Notes: generated by a model not told the origin, from the letters alone. Shown: positions 47,330-59,500, counted from the first letter of the stretch. The stretch is 64,000 nucleotides of DNA from Dryococelus australis (GCA_029891345.1 CM057005.1:68271760-68335759); one strand, 5' to 3'. Numbers and translations: made by a program.

Positions 47330-47720
47330 CCTCTTCTCACGCGTAACGAATAAATCTCGCCGGCGAATACCGGTCAGGCACGCTCAGCAGGTTGGGGGGG
47401 GGGGGGGAACGAAGGGGCCAAGGGTGTGACAGCGCCCGGCCGACGGTGCCGATAAGGCGCGGTGTCCCCCGGGGAGTGGTCGGGCGTATCCCGGGGACTC
47501 CGCCCCATCGACGCGGCCGCAATTGGCTCGCGGGAGTTTTTAAGGCGTGGTGTGCCGACACGCCAAGCAATCATTAGTCGCCGGGCGCGGAGTCTCTGGA
47601 ATTATCGCGCGCCGGCTGTCTGTCCGACTGTGGCGTGTCCGATCTAGGCGCGCGCTCTGGAAAAATAACGCCTCTGGGGCAGAGCGGGTGTATTCTTGCC
47701 CTTCGAGAACAAGAGCAGAT
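47330..47720. promoter_or_regulatory. CpG-rich island with poly-G tract
   Basis: Very high GC and CpG density (CGCGGCCGC, GCGCGCCGGC, CGGGCGTATCCCGGGG) in an AT-rich window, starting with a poly-G run near 47394-47407. Overlapping ORFs on both strands are a by-product of the low stop-codon density. An ATTGG box lies at 47521. It could be a CpG-island promoter, a fragment of a GC-rich repeat, or a captured foreign or ribosomal-like segment. Confidence 0.35.
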
Positions 47721-47772
47721 TTTTTCCAGTAGCCCAAAAACGTGACGAAGACGTTACCTTAGCTAAAGTGAT

Positions 47773-48166
47773 ATAGGCTATTTACGGCAAAATGAGCACT
47801 TTTGAAAGCCCTGCTTAAGATCTACTTGTATGCACTTTGTGTAGTCTTCCATCTTAAGTAAAATTAACATTGCCATGGGCCTCATCAATTTATTCAAGCG
47901 TCGGTCAAGTGAAACTGTACATTTATTACAAAAGCAAACATTGCATAAATGCATTTAAAAAATACAGAAAGCGAAAGAAATAATTTAAACGGTCGCAAAT
48001 GGTTACCTAACAGTTTTTATTCGACGTTAATATGTGGAACTACTTTCCCCTCCATCGTTACCAACTTTACTGGGAACATGTTACTCAGTGCGCTCGTTGA
48101 AATATATGCGGGCACGGCAGTGAACGTTGATTTCAAAGGTGCTGACTTTAACGTGAACAGCCTTTA
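47773..48166 (-). mobile_element. MITE-like element, family B, copy 4
   Basis: About 395 bp in reverse orientation. Left TAGGCTATTTACGGCAAAAT, right GACTTTAACGTGAACAGCCT. Shares CAGTTTTTATTCGACGTTAA and AACATTGCCATGGGCCTCAT with the other copies. The 72-codon ORF across it is incidental. Confidence 0.75.
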
Positions 48167-48185
48167 GTTACTAATATGATAGCAA

Positions 48186-48413
48186 TTCAACGTTCGGGCA
48201 CTTTTGAAAGCCCTTCAATTTGGAATAAAAGCCAATAAATATATTTTATTTTAGTCTTAGAAGTCGATTTCCGAGTACGGTGGAATATACACAATGTGTT
48301 TATTATTAGCATGGCAATATTTATTTCAAAAGACGGTTAAAGGATTAAAAAATGGCTGAAAGTAAAACTTAACTAGGGCCTCAAACGTGCTCACTTTACC
48401 GCGAACAGCCTGT
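48186..48413 (-). mobile_element. MITE-like element, family A, copy 3
   Basis: Reverse orientation relative to copies 1 and 2. The right end GTGCTCACTTTACCGCGAAC and AATGGCTGAAAGTAAAACTT are the inverse of the family A left end. It begins only about 20 bases after family B copy 4. Confidence 0.7.
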
Positions 48414-48479
48414 AGTAAAGTTGGCAGCGATTTTCAAGTAGTTCCATGAATTAAAATGGTATTAGAAGAGCGATGTTCT

Positions 48480-48745
48480 TAAACGTGTGGGTTCCGAATA
48501 CGCTTCACCTTATTTCTGCTTTGGCGGCCAGAGATCTCGACTCCCGACCAAGGCGAACCGGATTCGATTACCGGCGTGGCTGCTCCCGGATTTTTTGCAC
48601 GTGGGAATTGCTCCGGGGCGGTGCCGCTGGTCGACGTATTTCCTCGGGGATCTCCCGCTTCCCCGGCCCTTGCATTCCGGCACTGTTCATTTCCCAACTC
48701 GTTTCCCCCCTTATCGGCTCTCAACACGCTGTCGTTAAGAGCTGC
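48480..48745 (+). mobile_element. tRNA-derived SINE
   Basis: A head resembling a tRNA gene: GGCGGCCAGAGATCTCGAC (A-box region), CTCCCGACCAAGGCGAACC and GGATTCGATTACCGGC (B box). It is followed by GGATTTTTTGCACGTGGGAA and TCCCGCTTCCCC, a body layout typical of arthropod SINEs. It would be transcribed by RNA polymerase III and moved by a LINE. The ORFs over it on both strands are by-products. Terminal repeats were not resolved. Confidence 0.6.
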
Positions 48746-48837
48746 CCAAATATCTCCACCAGCATGTTAATACGCTGGGAGAAAATCGAACAAAATATTT
48801 GTTTGTATAGGGCCAAATAAATATATTTAGTTGCCCT

Positions 48838-48990
48838 AACAAAATATAATGTCGAGAAAACAAAATTTGGAAAGCAACAAAATTACTTTTGTTCGTCTAA
48901 CAAAATATATGTTTGAGAAAACAAAATTTGGAAAGCAACAAAATTACTTTTGTTCGTCTAACAAAATATATGTTTGAATAAACAAAATCT
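48838..48990. repeat. 61-bp tandem repeat rich in AACAAAATAT
   Basis: The unit with CAAAATTTGGAAAGCAACAA and ATTACTTTTGTTCGTCTAA starts at 48861 and again at 48922, with a third partial unit. Related AACAAAATATTT motifs lie on the far side of E2 (62220-62335), suggesting that E2 inserted within or beside an older repeat. Confidence 0.8.
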
Positions 48991-49188
48991 CTGTGTTGGG
49001 CCAAAAAAAAATTTGACTGTCAACTAAATATTTTGTCGATAAAACTGTATATATTTGCTTGACCACTCATTTGACTGCCTTCGTTCGAAAATACAGCTCG
49101 AGAGTTGGTTTGTATTTTTTTTTTTAACAATTAGGGTAATAACCGTGTATGTTAGTACATATATTGATGCTTAAAATTGTATAAACAC

Positions 49189-49194
49189 ATTAAT
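49189..49194. repeat. E2 target-site duplication, left copy
   Basis: ATTAAT, identical to 61926-61931. The site is its own reverse complement, so the inverted repeats appear six bases longer than the element. Confidence 0.85.
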
Positions 49195-49500
49195 AGTAGA
49201 TGTTAAGTGGGGATTCCAGCGCAGCACATTTTTCCGACAATTTACTCCAAAAGTGCAAGCAAAAAGTAACATAATTATTTCCCATTAATTTTGACAAGGG
49301 CGTAAGAAAAATTAGAGAACTCAAAGTTAGGGGATACAATAAAAAACGGTCAAAATCAAGCAAATTTGAGCTAAAATCAGGAAAATTTCTCGAAATCAAG
49401 CAATTATAAGTTTTTCTAGAGATGCTAATTTTGCAAGGGAGCAATCTAAATCAAGTAGATTTAAGAGAAAAACAAGCAAAATAAGATAAAATCAAATAAA
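49195..49500. repeat. E2 left terminal inverted repeat
   Basis: Starts AGTAGATGTTAAGTGGGG and is the inverse of the right end. The inner part carries AAATCAAGCAAATTTGAGCT-type repeats as in E1. Confidence 0.85.
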
Positions 49501-49524
49501 AATATTGAAAAAACAATTGATAGT

Positions 49525-49767
49525 TTAACTTCGAAGCTCTACTAATCTTTTAAAAACTTCTATCTTCTCAAAGTCGCCCCATATTTCATGAAGTACATAT
49601 TTTTCGTTAATGTTTTCGAAGAGCATTAATTGTAAAATTGGTAGATTTCGGTGAAATCTGTAAACTTCTCTGAGTTCGTCAGAAGCATTATCTAATTTAT
49701 AGGAAAACGTAGTTGATTTATAACTATCTTTAAAAAGCTTAGCCATACTGCAAGATAACACTGGCAT
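49525..49767 (-). pseudogene. E2 small gene region beside the left terminal repeat
   Basis: An 80-codon frame with MAKLFKDSYKSTTFSYKLDN and YVLHEIWGDFEKIEVFKRLV. I do not recognise it. It lies between the left end and the capsid-type gene on the same strand. It may be a short separate protein. Confidence 0.4.
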
Positions 49768-50229
49768 TTTTATTCATAAACGAAACATTTATTAAAAGAA
49801 AGAAAAAATATCATTCAGGTTTAACAAAAAGATTTTTTATTCGATTAAACAACTTAACATTACATCTATAAAATTGTATTAAAATATCGAAATAGTTTCT
49901 TGTTTCTGTAAAATCGTTTACATTCTCCATTTAATAATATGAAAAAATTATAAATCTTCAGTAATTCTTTCTTTCAAATAATCTTAAGTTAGATTCCTTC
50001 GACTAATTAAAACAACATTACAAATGGTACCTGCTTCCACATCTTTATTAAAATTAACACTAATTTCTGTTTGTTTTTCCTTTAACTATGGTTGTTTTTC
50101 TATATGAACAATCAATACAATATAAAGGCATCCAACCTCAAAATGAATAGTAATTAGTATCACCATCAAAGTTTACAGTTAGTTCATAATAAAGTTCATT
50201 ATTTCTATAGCCGGTATCTAGTTTGGTTT

Positions 50230-51290
50230 TTGAATTTCCAAAATCATTATAAGTAAGAAATTGTTTAAGAAAAAACACCGTCTTCAATGTCTAGATACCA
50301 GTTTTCTTTAGGAAAAATTTCATTTCTACCATTTTTAACATAAATATTTCTTACACTACAATGATCTAACATAGTAGCTTGTTTATGCTGTTCAACACGA
50401 TTTTTTATATTAAGTTGAAAACCTACAATTACAAAATCAGGCGTATCAAATTGTAAATTATTAAATTGATCTTTTATACCAAAACTAAAAAACATTTGAT
50501 TTGGCAAGAACCTCTTTTTCTAAAAATTGCCAATGATCAAAACTAATAGGTATTTTTGGATCTTCGTATATTTTCTCTTTAATTGCAAGGGCCGCGTTAG
50601 ATTCGAACTCAACAATAGGCCACATAATTTCTAATTTTTGAATATAAATTTTACCAGAATCAGGACGATGTTTCGTAACTTTATTATCTTCATCTAAAGT
50701 TTCATGAAGAAATAAACAGTTGTTCTCAGATGAATTACGAAAAAAAGTAATTTTATAGCAACCTTTCCAATAAACTTCATTGTTATCACGAACAAAACCA
50801 AACAGATATCTAAGAGGATAGATTATTTCATTTGTTTTAACACAAGAAACAGTTTTAACCTCTTTTGTTATATCACTAGAAACCGATTTATCTCGATATA
50901 GATTATCAACACCAGTAAATTCTAAATAATTCTGTTCACATGGTGAGCTTAATAAAGCATTCATTATTGTTGTTATGCACGGATTATCAACAGCTTTAAT
51001 AATATTTCCATGTTTTGAGATTTCTACTCTAGAAAAATGGAAAGGAAAAAGTTTGAACAAACATCAATATTATATGATTCATCATAGTTTGCCGCATCTC
51101 CAACCTTCTCTCTCTTTAGTAAACTAAATTGTTCATAAACATAAGCGTCATTTGGAAAATAAAGGCATCTCCTATAGGAATAGCAAATTCGATTCTATTA
51201 TCGTAAACATTTAAATTTACCCTAGTTTGATCAGTTGGAGGAAAAATTTGTCTCTCGAAACTCTCAATACCTCTGTAACTCATTTATAAG
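50230..51290 (-). pseudogene. E2 capsid-type gene region
   Basis: The best-preserved capsid-type piece in the window. It shows VEISKHGNIIKAVDNPCI, IIYPLRYLFGFVRDNNEVYW, KITFFRNSSENNCLFLHET, GKIYIQKLEIMWPIVEFES, then FDTPDFVIVGFQLNIKNRVE and MLDHCSVRNIYVKNGRNEIF. The D.VIVGFQ and FDH-type block recurs in capsid-type proteins of arthropod Polintons. I infer a jelly-roll virion protein. E1 21880-23150 is its counterpart. Broken. Confidence 0.6.
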
Positions 51291-51479
51291 TTAAAAAACA
51301 TATATAAATGGCAGAATCAAACGGACGTTTCTCGAGTTAAATTACTCATTGAAAGAAATAAAAAATATAAAACGTGCCATGAAAAAGAATATGAAAAAAA
51401 TAAGAAGAAAGACCTACCATTAATCGACGAATTACGAAATATCGGTAAAAAAAAGTAGAAAAAATAGGCGAAAAAATTT

Positions 51480-52605
51480 ATATTATCCGCCAATACCAGA
51501 AGAAACATCATTCCAAAGAGAATTATTCTCAGAACAAAAATCTCCTAATTTGGAAGAGCAAATGGGAATTGTATCGTTGAAAAATTTACCACATGCAGAG
51601 GCTGAATCTACTATAAATCTCGGAACAGAAATTGCAAAAAGGATTAATGTTATTGATGAAAAATTTGGTTTCACATTGGCGATACAAAAGTAACGACAAA
51701 TAATGATACACTATTTGTTATGGATAAAGAATATAAATGAACACCAGGACTTTGTAATTAGCTAACAGAAAATTCACCAGAAGTTCTTGAGGATAAATTC
51801 ACTGATAATGACTATCAAAATTATGCAGAAATGGTGAAAGCAACCAATGCTGCATTCCAACAATATAATCCCAATAAAAAGGTAGCTTCGAGTGGAGGTT
51901 GGAAGTATATTAATATAATAGGCCCCATTTTTGAATCGCAGATAAGACCATATTCAAGAACAACGCCAAATACACCAGAAAGAATTTCTCCAAGAACTTC
52001 TAGATCTGGAGAAGGTATATTAAAAAAAAAAACAATAGTTTACCAAAAGAATATGCTTGGCTGGATGATGTTAGAAAATTGTTTGATAGATTATCAGTTT
52101 TTCATGGCGAAGAAAATGCTAGAAATAAAAATTTCTACAATGTAAAAGTATACATAATGAATATGCTAAACAATAAATTTTCTGATTTTGTTGTTAATAA
52201 TCCAAAAGGAATTCCTTATCTTATAAGAGTTTTAAATGTAATTCCACACTCATATAGGAATTCTGAACATCATGGTAAAGGCATTATAAACTGGGCATTT
52301 AACAATTTAAATTTACCTGAAATGCATTTGCCTGGTTATAATTATTGTGGACCATTTATAAAATTAGATGAAAGATTGGCAAGAGACGATACAGGAGTAA
52401 ATACACTAGATGAAGCATGCAAGTATCACGATATTGCCTATAGAGGTCATAAAGATTTAGACTCTAGACACAGAACTGACAGAATTTTACAAAAGGAAGC
52501 TAAAGGAATCATGTTAGATAAAAAAATACTCCGATTGGAAAAAACATTACTTCTGCTGCCATTGCCTCAACAATGTTTAAAAAAGAAAATTAGGCTGGGG
52601 AATTA
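51480..52605 (+). pseudogene. E2 gene region with C-terminal parvovirus-type phospholipase A2 domain
   Basis: Colinear with E1 23390-24558. Segments include KATNAAFQQYNPNKKVASSG, SPRTSRSGEG, IPYLIRVLNVIPHSYRNSEH and the PLA2 core: LPGYNYCGPFIKLDERLARD, LDEACKYHDIAYRGHKDLDS. The catalytic His-Asp pair is visible. The same family role as in E1 is inferred. Broken. Confidence 0.75.
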
Positions 52606-52607
52606 AA

Positions 52608-53040
52608 ATGTTTTATCGAATATGTATATATATTTTTTACTTATACATTAAGATAACAAATATAACTTTCGATATTCCCTTTGAGGAATTAAAATATTTG
52701 GGTATAGATAAACTATTAACAAATAAAATTGCGAGAAAAATAAAAAAATTGAAAGAAGGCAAAAGTTTCAAATTAACTTTACCATTGCCAACAATCAAAA
52801 AGATGCCCAAAAAAAATCTGGAAGTGGTTTACATCACGGCGGAGTTATTCCCATCATAAGTACTGCTTTAGGTACACTCAGCTCTTAAACAGGAGCAGCT
52901 GGTGCAATTTATAATTCTGTTGAACTACAAAAAAATCAAAGAATTAGAATAACAAAAATATATATTTTAGCAATGGAAAACAATGCTGGAAGAGGATTAA
53001 AAAAAGGAAGGCAAAAAAAAATTAAGCTGCATTATCTAAT
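52608..53040 (+). pseudogene. E2 small basic core-like protein region
   Basis: Contains ITFDIPFEELKYLGIDKLLT and KIKKLKEGKSFKLTLPLPT, a GSGLHHGG-type stretch and a basic tail. Counterpart of E1 24580-25000. Broken. Confidence 0.5.
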
Positions 53041-53094
53041 ATCGATATAGAAAATACACAAAATTATTAAATATTAAGCATTTCAGAAATGATT

Positions 53095-53340
53095 ACATGA
53101 TTGACGAACTACCAAAAAATATGCACAAAAATGAATGTGATATAGTAAATTTTGATATTTCAGCAAATCCTGGTACTCATTTGGTTTGCTACTTTAAAGA
53201 AAATAATTATGTTTACTATTTTGATTCATTTGGAGGAAACATTCCTACTAATTTAATCAATTACTTTAAAAACAGAAATTGTTATTACAATGATGATCGA
53301 ATTCAGAATATTTAATTCAGTTATATGTGGACATCTATGT
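53095..53340 (+). pseudogene. E2 adenovirus-type cysteine protease region
   Basis: Motifs PGTHLVCYFKENN, YYFDSFGGNIP and the VICGH block are present in the same order as in E1. The match to the C5 protease family is clear. Fossil. Confidence 0.75.
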
Positions 53341-53510
53341 TTGATTGTGTTACACCTTTTTTTTTCGAAAGAATTTAAGTTTAATGATATAATTTCCATG
53401 ATATTAAATGACACACATATTTGGGAAATGCAATATATATATATATATATGGTGTACTCATATGGTGCAAGGTGCCTGCAGCAAATGGGAGCTACAAGAG
53501 ATAAAAAAAA

Positions 53511-53565
53511 CCTCACTTCTTAACTAAAAAAAAAATTAAAATGGCCAGCCGGTGGTGAAGTGAGG
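53511..53565. other. E2 conserved stem-loop
   Basis: CCTCACTTC pairs with GAAGTGAGG around a loop with AAAATGGCCAGCC, the inverse of the E1 stem-loop at 36838-36884. In E2 it lies between the protease (+) and integrase (-) genes, which converge on it. Confidence 0.65.
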
Positions 53566-53724
53566 GATTTCTCCAAATGGATTTTTGATTGCATAAATAT
53601 CATTACTGGAAAATAAAAAAAATGGGTCCCTGGTGTTGGCATTAACTTCCTCATAAACTCAATTAAAAAAGGTCATTAGCTTGAACACAAACCTTTTGTA
53701 TTTGAAAAGAAAATAAAGCTCTGT

Positions 53725-53800
53725 AAATGAACAATGAGCAAACTATGAACGAACAATGAATGAATGTTGAATGCATATTATAAATGTTAAATGAATGTTA
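53725..53800. repeat. E2 GAACAATGA short repeats
   Basis: Iterated AATGAACAATGA and GAACGAACAATGAATGAATG units, the inverse of the E1 set at 36585-36670. Confidence 0.65.
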
Positions 53801-53889
53801 AAATACATTTCATGTTGCATTTTAAATAATTAATTACATAAAAATATTTTATTTCACAAAATATTTAAATTCACAAAACATCTGTCTTA

Positions 53890-54770
53890 TTAATCCAAAA
53901 GTTGTGTGAGTTATCAAAACCCAACTATTTTACATAAATTTTAGCACCATTAGTTTTAAAAAAATTTTCGACCACATATTCATTTTGATAGTCGGTTTTC
54001 ATAATTTCGCATTTATAAAAACAACCCTTTACTTCTGCTCCTTTGTCATCTTTTAGTTTGTAAGTTGGCACATCATTATTTAAAACAAAACAATGGTAAA
54101 TAATTCTGTTGTCCAATTAGCTGTGTAACCCCTTACAAAGATTCATTTACTCTTACTTACGCAGACATTTTGGCGAGCATTGTATTTCAGTTTAGTAAAC
54201 ACATTTGCAAAATCTCACTGTCTTAAATTTTTTTCATTTTCTCATCGACTTCATGGTTTCATGCCAATGGTACTGTGCTTTAGGTTGTTGTATTCTTTAA
54301 CCAAATCATATAATATATTTATCCATTTGTAATTGCAATTCAAAGCAAATTTCTTCCACATTTTGTTCTTCATTGTAAAATTGTATCATTCCACACAACT
54401 GGCTTTTAGGTAACTAAATGTAGAATAATGCTTCATGTTATATTTTTGCATAAGTTCTTTGAATATTTTATTATAAAATTTTTAACCAGCATCGTTTTGA
54501 ATACTATGCAGTTTTTTTTAACTAATACAGATTCTAAAGCATTTGCCACATTCTTGGGTGTTTTATCTTTCGTTGGTATAATGCATATTTCGAAAAAATC
54601 TCGATAATTGTCATAATATACTTGTAACCATTGTTTATATGCAATATGCCTTTTAAATTACCAGTATCCATCCCAACAAGCTCGATTTGCCATAAATCAT
54701 CAATACCATACGGAATTACTTTTCTTCTGGGGAAATTTTTTCATGCAGGTTTATATAATTAATTAATTAA
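53890..54770 (-). pseudogene. E2 integrase region
   Basis: On the minus strand: a core block with MKNKMWKKFALNCNYKW and LVKEYNNLKHSTIGMKP, then a chromodomain-like C-terminal part with VPTYKLKDDKGAEVKGCFYK and VVENFFKTNGAKIYVK (near 53925-54060). It is the same rve-type enzyme as in E1, but with the opposite orientation relative to the shared flanking genes. A short zinc-ribbon-like stretch precedes it near 54800-54935. Broken. Confidence 0.8.
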
Positions 54771-54961
54771 TTATGCCTTCACTTACATTGGGCAAAAAAT
54801 TATATAAATTTATTATAATTAGATATTGAACCTTTTTTTTCTGAACTAATCATCCATTTTTTAGTATTTCCAGTTTTTATATTATTATTTTTTGTGACCA
54901 TCCACTTCAAGCACCATGTATTCTCCATTTAATAGTAAACACACACACAAATATACGAGTG

Positions 54962-54971
54962 TATATATATG

Positions 54972-55003
<32 letters not shown>

Positions 55004-55006
55004 ATT
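54962..55006. repeat. (TA)n/(CA)n microsatellite in E2
   Basis: TA and CA dinucleotide runs at the junction between the integrase module and the ATPase side. Homology with E1 resumes just after it (CAATTCACAAGATAGAGAGT). Confidence 0.85.
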
Positions 55007-55149
55007 CACAAGATAGAGAGTTAAAATATAAAATCTTTTATTTGATCTCAATATTTCCCATTGCATATTTTTCTACTCATATCTATTGCGATAAAACCAT
55101 AGTCTTCGCCTCAACAGAATGCACAAATCTCTTTAAATTTATCATATGA

Positions 55150-55722
55150 CATGTCCTCACTGATGAAATCATTAAATATGTGTCAAGTTGTGTCATCTTG
55201 TCTAAATATACATATAAAATTCGTATTGTCTCTCACAAGTTGCCTTGGTATTTTCGAATATGTTTGTGCTAAATAAAATACATAAATGTTTATGTCTTCC
55301 CATAGTAAAGTACTCACAAACTATGCATTGATTGTCTGAAATAACATCATCAAATACAATTAAAGATTAATCTTCACACTGGTCTAAAGGGGCCATTTCC
55401 TCAGTATTATTTAAAAAGTATGCAATTTTGATTTAACTTTTAATTTTTTCAATGCCTCATCAAAATCAATTTGTATCAGAATATATTTGGTATGATTCAA
55501 ACTTTTTGAGCAAACATACAGTTTATTAAAATTTAACCAACCTATCTTATAAATCAAATTGGTAATTAAATTTGTTTTCCCACAATTGCTCAGACCTATG
55601 ATTATACCTCTAATGTTGTCAGGCAATAATTCACCATTATTTTTATTTTTAGAGTTTTCTTCAGAAATCAAAACACAGACACCCCAATTAAATTTGCGCA
55701 GCATAGGCTGCCACTTTTTCAT
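55150..55722 (-). pseudogene. E2 packaging ATPase region
   Basis: It begins MKKWQPMLRKFNWGVCVLIS and carries the P-loop IIIGLSNCGKTNLITNL, then LYVCSKSLNHTKYILIQ and, farther on, a Walker B-like stretch. This is the FtsK/HerA-type genome-packaging ATPase of Polintons. It is next to, and divergent from, the penton-like gene. Broken. Confidence 0.8.
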
Positions 55723-55769
55723 TTAATAATAATTTTTAGTATTAAATGGATGATTAGTATTCAAGTTAA

Positions 55770-56500
55770 CAAATAATACTTCTGTACTGAGGAAGAAAGT
55801 TCACTACACCATTATTCATAATGATAAGTCAACTGCATTAGATAGTTTTCATACAAAATTTTTGACTCCAAATATAAACAGTAATAAAATAACGACCATT
55901 AAAAAAATGAGTGATGTCGTTGATAAAAACTAAGTTATAAATATCCTTAGGGGCCAATATGTTATTGAATCTTTAAAAGAAGCTATAAATTCAATCTATC
56001 CATTTTCAACAAACAACATTGAGTAAACATCAGATAATGTGAAAAACATAATATCTATAAAATCTATGTTTGATATTAAACTTGATAGATTATCTGATAT
56101 TCTTGGTTTTGATAGAAATATTACTACTGAAAAGGACAAAGTTGTCATGGACACTAAATTGCCTAATTTTGATCCACATAAAACAATCAATATCCATTGT
56201 AACTTGACATATGGTATGTTCATAAAATATGATGAATCTAATCATTTAGAAACTGACATAATTGCTAGTTTTCCACCAAAAACTATGTTTGGCTTTAAAG
56301 ATTATATTAGCTATGAGCCTACATATCCGATTTTTTTATAGAATAAACAATGAACATTTTAATCATATTGTCTTATAAATTAGAGATGAAAATGGTTAAT
56401 TGATTGATTTTGATGGCGAAGATATCGATATTCTTTTGAAAATTAAAGATGTTGAAGATTCTATATTTCCATATTCATATGGTAATGCATCAATTTAATT
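55770..56500 (+). pseudogene. E2 penton-like minor capsid gene region
   Basis: Shows IKSMFDIKLDRLSDILGFDR, HKTINIHCNLTYGMFIKYDE, ETDIIASFPPKTMFGFKDYI and a final IDFDGEDI-type block. Colinear with E1 38150-38816. Inferred as the penton-type virion protein. Broken. Confidence 0.5.
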
Positions 56501-56509
56501 TTCTAGTAT

Positions 56510-59500
56510 AATCCTCATGTTGTCACAGGGGCTTAGTGCTATTTTATTAACTTCCACTGTGTATATTTCATGCTTTTTGCTTCTTATTATATTCATTCTT
56601 CAATATTGTATTATTTTCAGCAAACAAACATTTTTTATAGCCGTGAAATGAAATTCTCTTGTTAACAACATATTTCTTAACTCTTTCGATTTTTGTTTTC
56701 TTTGTCCTCAACACTGCATGCATACATTTTTGCTCGTAATCCAACAAATTCTTTTATTATTTTGCCATTACATTAATATTTCATTTTCCCTAAAACTTTC
56801 TTATTTATTGGAGGCATGTTATATATATTATCATTTGGATAATCACTTGCATCAAAATTATATAACATTGACTTCATAACTTCATAAAAATCTTATGTTT
56901 TTATGTTATAAATGTACGAGTCAGTATCTTGATAGCATAATTCAATTTTATCATTATATTTTGGCTTCATTACTTCGTAATGGAAAACATACATTAATTC
57001 TTTTGATATTTCTAAAATTGTCATGCCATCATAAATAGGCTTGTTAAATTTGATATTTATCTTGTTCATATGAATAGCTGCAAGCTTCTCGTTAAACATA
57101 GTACTTTTATTAAAATTTGTTCTTGGCATTAATTTTTCACATTTATCTGCATCTGATGTGTACTCTGTTTCTTAAATTTTCCATTGTTTTACTCAACACA
57201 GAATTATTCATCAGTTTGTAAAAATATTTTTTGAAGTCATTTTTAACATTAGTTCTCGTCTCTGTATTCAAATCTATACACTATTTTTTAACCAATCAGA
57301 CTGATAAAATGCTATTACTCTATGTACTTAAGTAAGTTTTAATCCATTCTTTAAGCACTGTGTTAAGTAGTGTATTTCATATTTTTGTTTGCTGTGTAAA
57401 GTCGTTAATAATTTAGATTGTTTTGTTTTGGGAACTACCTTATTTTCTGGGCAAAATGGAAGATCTTTATGTATATTATGTAGTTCTTGTTGATATTCTA
57501 AATCAACTTCTAATATATAACCATACTCAGAATCATCCTCCAAATCTAATATTTTTTTACTCCAGTAATCTAAATCATTTAATGTATAATAAACCCAGTC
57601 AAAACCACCATATGGTAAATATTGAGACATTGTCCATCCATAAAAGTTATTTGAATTGAGATATGCTAAATAGTTAAGACTCTTGATTTGGATTAAAATC
57701 TTCTAAATACTTATTATTGACTTAAACATTTCACTTACAACATTGTGATATATCGCCTCTAATACTCTTTTCTACCATTAAAATCATGTCATAATTGTGT
57801 AATAAATCTAATGGTTGTTTAGTCATTTTTAAACATTGCATTCCAAAAAATACTGGGGCCATAAAATCTCACGAGGGATCTAATTCATATACATTTATAA
57901 ACATATTTCTAAAATTTTCAAATATATCTGCTAATAGTAACACATCACTTTTTAAATATAAGTGGTGGTATTCACCTAGGTTTTTTAAATATTAAATTGA
58001 GTCCATACAAGTTTCGCATGATCAATTAATTGTCTCTTATATCAGATTCGCTTAATATATTACAACTTTCCTTTTTAGGGGAATTTATGTTTCTTCAAAT
58101 TTCTTCCAACTGTCCATATAGTCATATGGATAAACACTTTTTATAATTACTAAATCCACTTGATCTTTTGGAAAAAAATTTTGGGTATGTTTTATTTGAT
58201 CTTTAGTTAAATTAGATGATAATTTATCTAAAATACTAGTCATACATTTAAATATGTCTATAATTTGCATCTTTAAATTTTCTGTCTTTTTACAAAAGGA
58301 GATAAACTTTTCTCCGTTATTCGCAATTAAATCTATATTTTTATCATCATATCCTAACTCTTTAATGAATAAATGAGCATCATGCTCACCTAAATTATGG
58401 AAATAAGTTGGTACAAATATGGTAATTTTTGTCGTAGATTACATTTTTACGTACTGGATCAATGAACTTCCCAGTTATATGATCGAGGTGGCATAATTTT
58501 TTATTTTACTCTATATATTCACATTCGCATACTGTACATTTGTTTGAGTTCCTATATAATATTTTTTCTTCTTTTGTTAGTAGATGCATTGGTTCAATTT
58601 GTGAATATATTTCCCCAAGTTCTTCTACTTCCCTTTTTATTGATCGTATAAAACATTATGTGCATCAGGGCCTCGATATACTATTGGAGGTTTATAATCG
58701 CCATAACTAGATACAATATAATAGTAAAAACCAGATGCTTCGTGTAACTGATACTTCATTGTGTATGACTCATCATTCAACTTAAAATCAATGTTATTTA
58801 TTAGTTCACTAGTAAGATTATATCTTTCATTAAGTATCTTCTTATAAAGACAATTATCAATATCATCTTCGGTTAAAATAGGATATTTTTGATAAGGTTA
58901 AATTTACTTAATTCTCTTTGGTTTGGTTTAGTTGTTGATATTTTCTTTAGAATTGATTCCAAATGTGCATGTATTGTGAAAGGAACTTTCGTTGTATGTT
59001 TAATGTTTTTAAATTTTATTTATTTTTATCTTAAAATTGAAAAGTGATTCTTACTGATTCGTTTTTAGAACAATCTTCTCTATGTTTATTTAATCTCTCT
59101 TGAGATGTAAAGAATTAAAGACACATGTCGCATATATAACTTTTACATTTATGATTATCATTTTGCATTGAAAGTAACCTCGATAAATCTTTAATCCAAC
59201 AGTAATGTGAATTTGTATAATCTTTTAAATGAAGTAAGTATATATGTTTTCCTTTTTAACTTTTGTAAGCTTTAATGGATATACATTGAACTTTTCTTCT
59301 AAAGCGTATACATTTATAGAGATGTCAATTTGATTTTCTGTTTTTGGTATATCGTCAATTTTAATTGGATATTCATATATATCTAATGCTTTGTCAATAT
59401 TAGGGCCCACATTTTTATATTTAGTTACTCTTTGATGATCATTCCTACCGGAAATAGTGCCGATTTTATTCTTAATTTCTTCTGGTAATTCTATATATGA

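Noticed and set aside
47337-47737. Arg/Pro-rich ORFs on both strands
   Set aside because: Low stop-codon frequency in a CpG-rich island. No frame stands out and no domain is visible.
48473-48820. 115-codon ORF and several alternatives
   Set aside because: They overlap the tRNA-derived SINE in several frames.
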